NCBI GenBank assembly: GCA_910577785.1
Contig: CAJTNT010000045.1
Span: forward strand, 1 to 28,072
DNA: 28,072 nucleotides
Direction: 5' to 3'
From: an uncultured Lachnospiraceae bacterium
GTDB taxonomy: Bacteria > Bacillota > Clostridia > Lachnospirales > Lachnospiraceae
Shown here: piece by piece, positions 27,421 through 28,072 of the stretch
How positions within the stretch are numbered: position 1 is the first letter of the stretch
Layout of the letters: each line of letters opens with the position of its first letter
Program-made: the position numbers and the translations under genes
The notes under the pieces: generated by a model
What the model was told of the DNA's origin: nothing
The model's input: only the letters and a program-made list of their open reading frames with translations
The model's database searches: none

Positions 27421-27488
27421 ATTATACTTTCTAAAAATGAGATCGGATATCCGACATTCCTAAAAAAAGTGGAAAAATCTAAACACAA
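27421..27488 (-). promoter_or_regulatory. Promoter and operator-like motif of the sensor-kinase unit
   Basis: The coding strand reads TATAAT at 27426-27421, in AAAGTATAATAAAA, similar to the giant-gene promoter. The -35 region is poor (TATCCG). At 27465-27488 there is a degenerate form of the shared motif, GTTTAG, five bases, then TCCACTTTT, again 38 bases upstream of the -10. This would make the regulator autoregulatory. Confidence 0.5.
27443..27454. promoter_or_regulatory. 12-bp palindrome at the -35 position of the kinase promoter
   Basis: TCGGATATCCGA is a perfect palindrome covering the -35 region of the kinase-unit promoter, between the -10 and the operator-like motif. It may be a repressor site. 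It is not seen before the other two units. Confidence 0.35.
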
Positions 27489-27757
27489 TCCAAAAGAAGC
27501 GCAAAGTCATTGAAAATTACTCTGACAGAAGTAAGTTTTTGCCTGTGTTTTCCCATTTATATTTCATACCATTCACCTAACCGATATTCACTCCTCACAA
27601 TTCTTCTATTTTATATTTAATCACCCCTGTAACCACGTTTTTTCCTCTATAATATGAAAATTTTCCAAGGCAAGGTTCTTTGCATTCTATCAGATTACCC
27701 CTTTCCAGTTTATCCGTTTTGCATCCAAACGTCAATACACAGGGCTGCAAATCTTGC

Positions 27758-27838
27758 CTATTCCCCCATATTACGGTTATACCAGCCCTCTATGTATTCA
27801 AAGATTGCCCTTTCGCCCTCTTTAAAATCCTTGTCATC
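27758..27838 (-). pseudogene. Decayed C-terminal fragment of an IS3-type transposase
   Basis: The minus-strand translation reads DDKDFKEGERAIFEYIEG, then WYNRN, and soon a stop. FEYIEGWYNR is characteristic of the integrase-core tail of IS3-family transposases, normally followed by KRxHSxLGY, which is lost here. Upstream residues in the same frame show no clear transposase match, so only about 23 codons are recognisable. No terminal inverted repeats were identified. It is a remnant, not an active element. Confidence 0.5.
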
Positions 27839-28014
27839 ATGGATAGAAGATTGTCTATTATGATGCCCAAAAAGCAGGGATGCAGGAGCAGATCCGAAGC
27901 ATCTACCACAGCCATAACAGGTGTGAATTGTAAGTAAAGTGAAAAATGGGAAGAATAAACAAGGTGAAAATCTGGTGTATATAGATAGCCCTCATAAAGT
28001 AAACATGGTAAAAT

Positions 28015-28053
28015 CTTAGAAGAAACTAAGTTGTAACATTTTTCTGGTATAAT
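28015..28053 (+). promoter_or_regulatory. Extended -10 promoter facing out of the window
   Basis: TGGTATAAT (28045-28053) is an extended -10 box on the plus strand. A small inverted repeat (CTTAG/CTAAG, 28015-28030) lies just upstream, and no standard -35 is seen. It suggests a plus-strand gene starting beyond the right edge. Confidence 0.45.
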
Positions 28054-28072
28054 AAAAATAAAAAAATAGGTG

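Larger units (their letters stand above)
27489..28072. other. AT-rich gap without an intact gene
   Basis: Apart from the transposase remnant and the outward promoter listed separately, I see no gene, RNA or repeat array in these 584 bases. The longest open frames (plus strand 27654-27937) lack ribosome sites and recognisable motifs. Base composition is much more AT-rich than the genes. Confidence 0.6.

Noticed and set aside
27654..27937. Two overlapping plus-strand frames in the right-hand gap.
   Set aside because: No ribosome site or recognisable motifs, and the opposite strand carries the transposase remnant.

Overview
This window looks like chromosome of a gut-type Clostridia, most likely Lachnospiraceae. 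That is inferred from strong AGGAGG-type ribosome sites, a YesM/YesN two-component pair, a CUT1 sugar transporter operon without its own ATPase, and a very large secreted glycosidase with FIVAR and Big2 domains. No rRNA, tRNA, CRISPR array or intact mobile element was seen.

Region 1 (1-5771) holds four minus-strand housekeeping-type genes. In transcription order they are ychF (ATPase/GTPase), a MATE efflux transporter, a short subtilisin-like protease with no signal peptide, and a cardiolipin synthase followed by a strong terminator. The 364-base gap 5408-5771 carries divergent promoters for ychF (minus) and paaK (plus), and a perfect hairpin in the ychF leader.

Region 2 (5772-8838, plus strand) holds two adenylate-forming enzymes in tandem, a PaaK-type phenylacetate-CoA ligase and an acyl-CoA synthetase. 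They converge on the next region across a shared hairpin terminator.

Region 3 (8980-27308, all minus) is a saccharide-use locus in three transcription units. Unit A is a YesM-type histidine kinase, a YesN-type AraC response regulator, xylulokinase (xylB) and a FucI-family isomerase, ending at a clear terminator. Unit B is a solute-binding lipoprotein, an intercistronic hairpin, two CUT1 permeases and a cytoplasmic GH31 glycosidase. Unit C is a 1944-residue secreted protein with a clan GH-A-like catalytic module, several carbohydrate-binding-like domains, a FIVAR domain and four Big2 domains. The inferred path is: surface processing, import of an oligosaccharide, release of xylose (or a related sugar) by GH31, isomerisation by the FucI-family enzyme and phosphorylation by XylB. 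No XylA is present in the window.

The best new observation is a shared motif in front of all three units: GTTTAR, five bases, then a CCTACCTTT-like block on the coding strand. It lies at a nearly constant distance (38-39 bases) upstream of each -10 box and is a candidate binding site for the YesN-type regulator. Other unusual structures are a carbohydrate-binding domain interrupted by a duplicated malectin-like domain in the giant protein, and small tail duplications at both permease gene ends. One of these creates a 19-codon mini-ORF coupled to the next permease.

The last ~750 bases (27324-28072) hold the kinase promoter, a 12-bp palindrome, a decayed IS3-type transposase tail, and an outward-facing promoter that points to a gene beyond the window.
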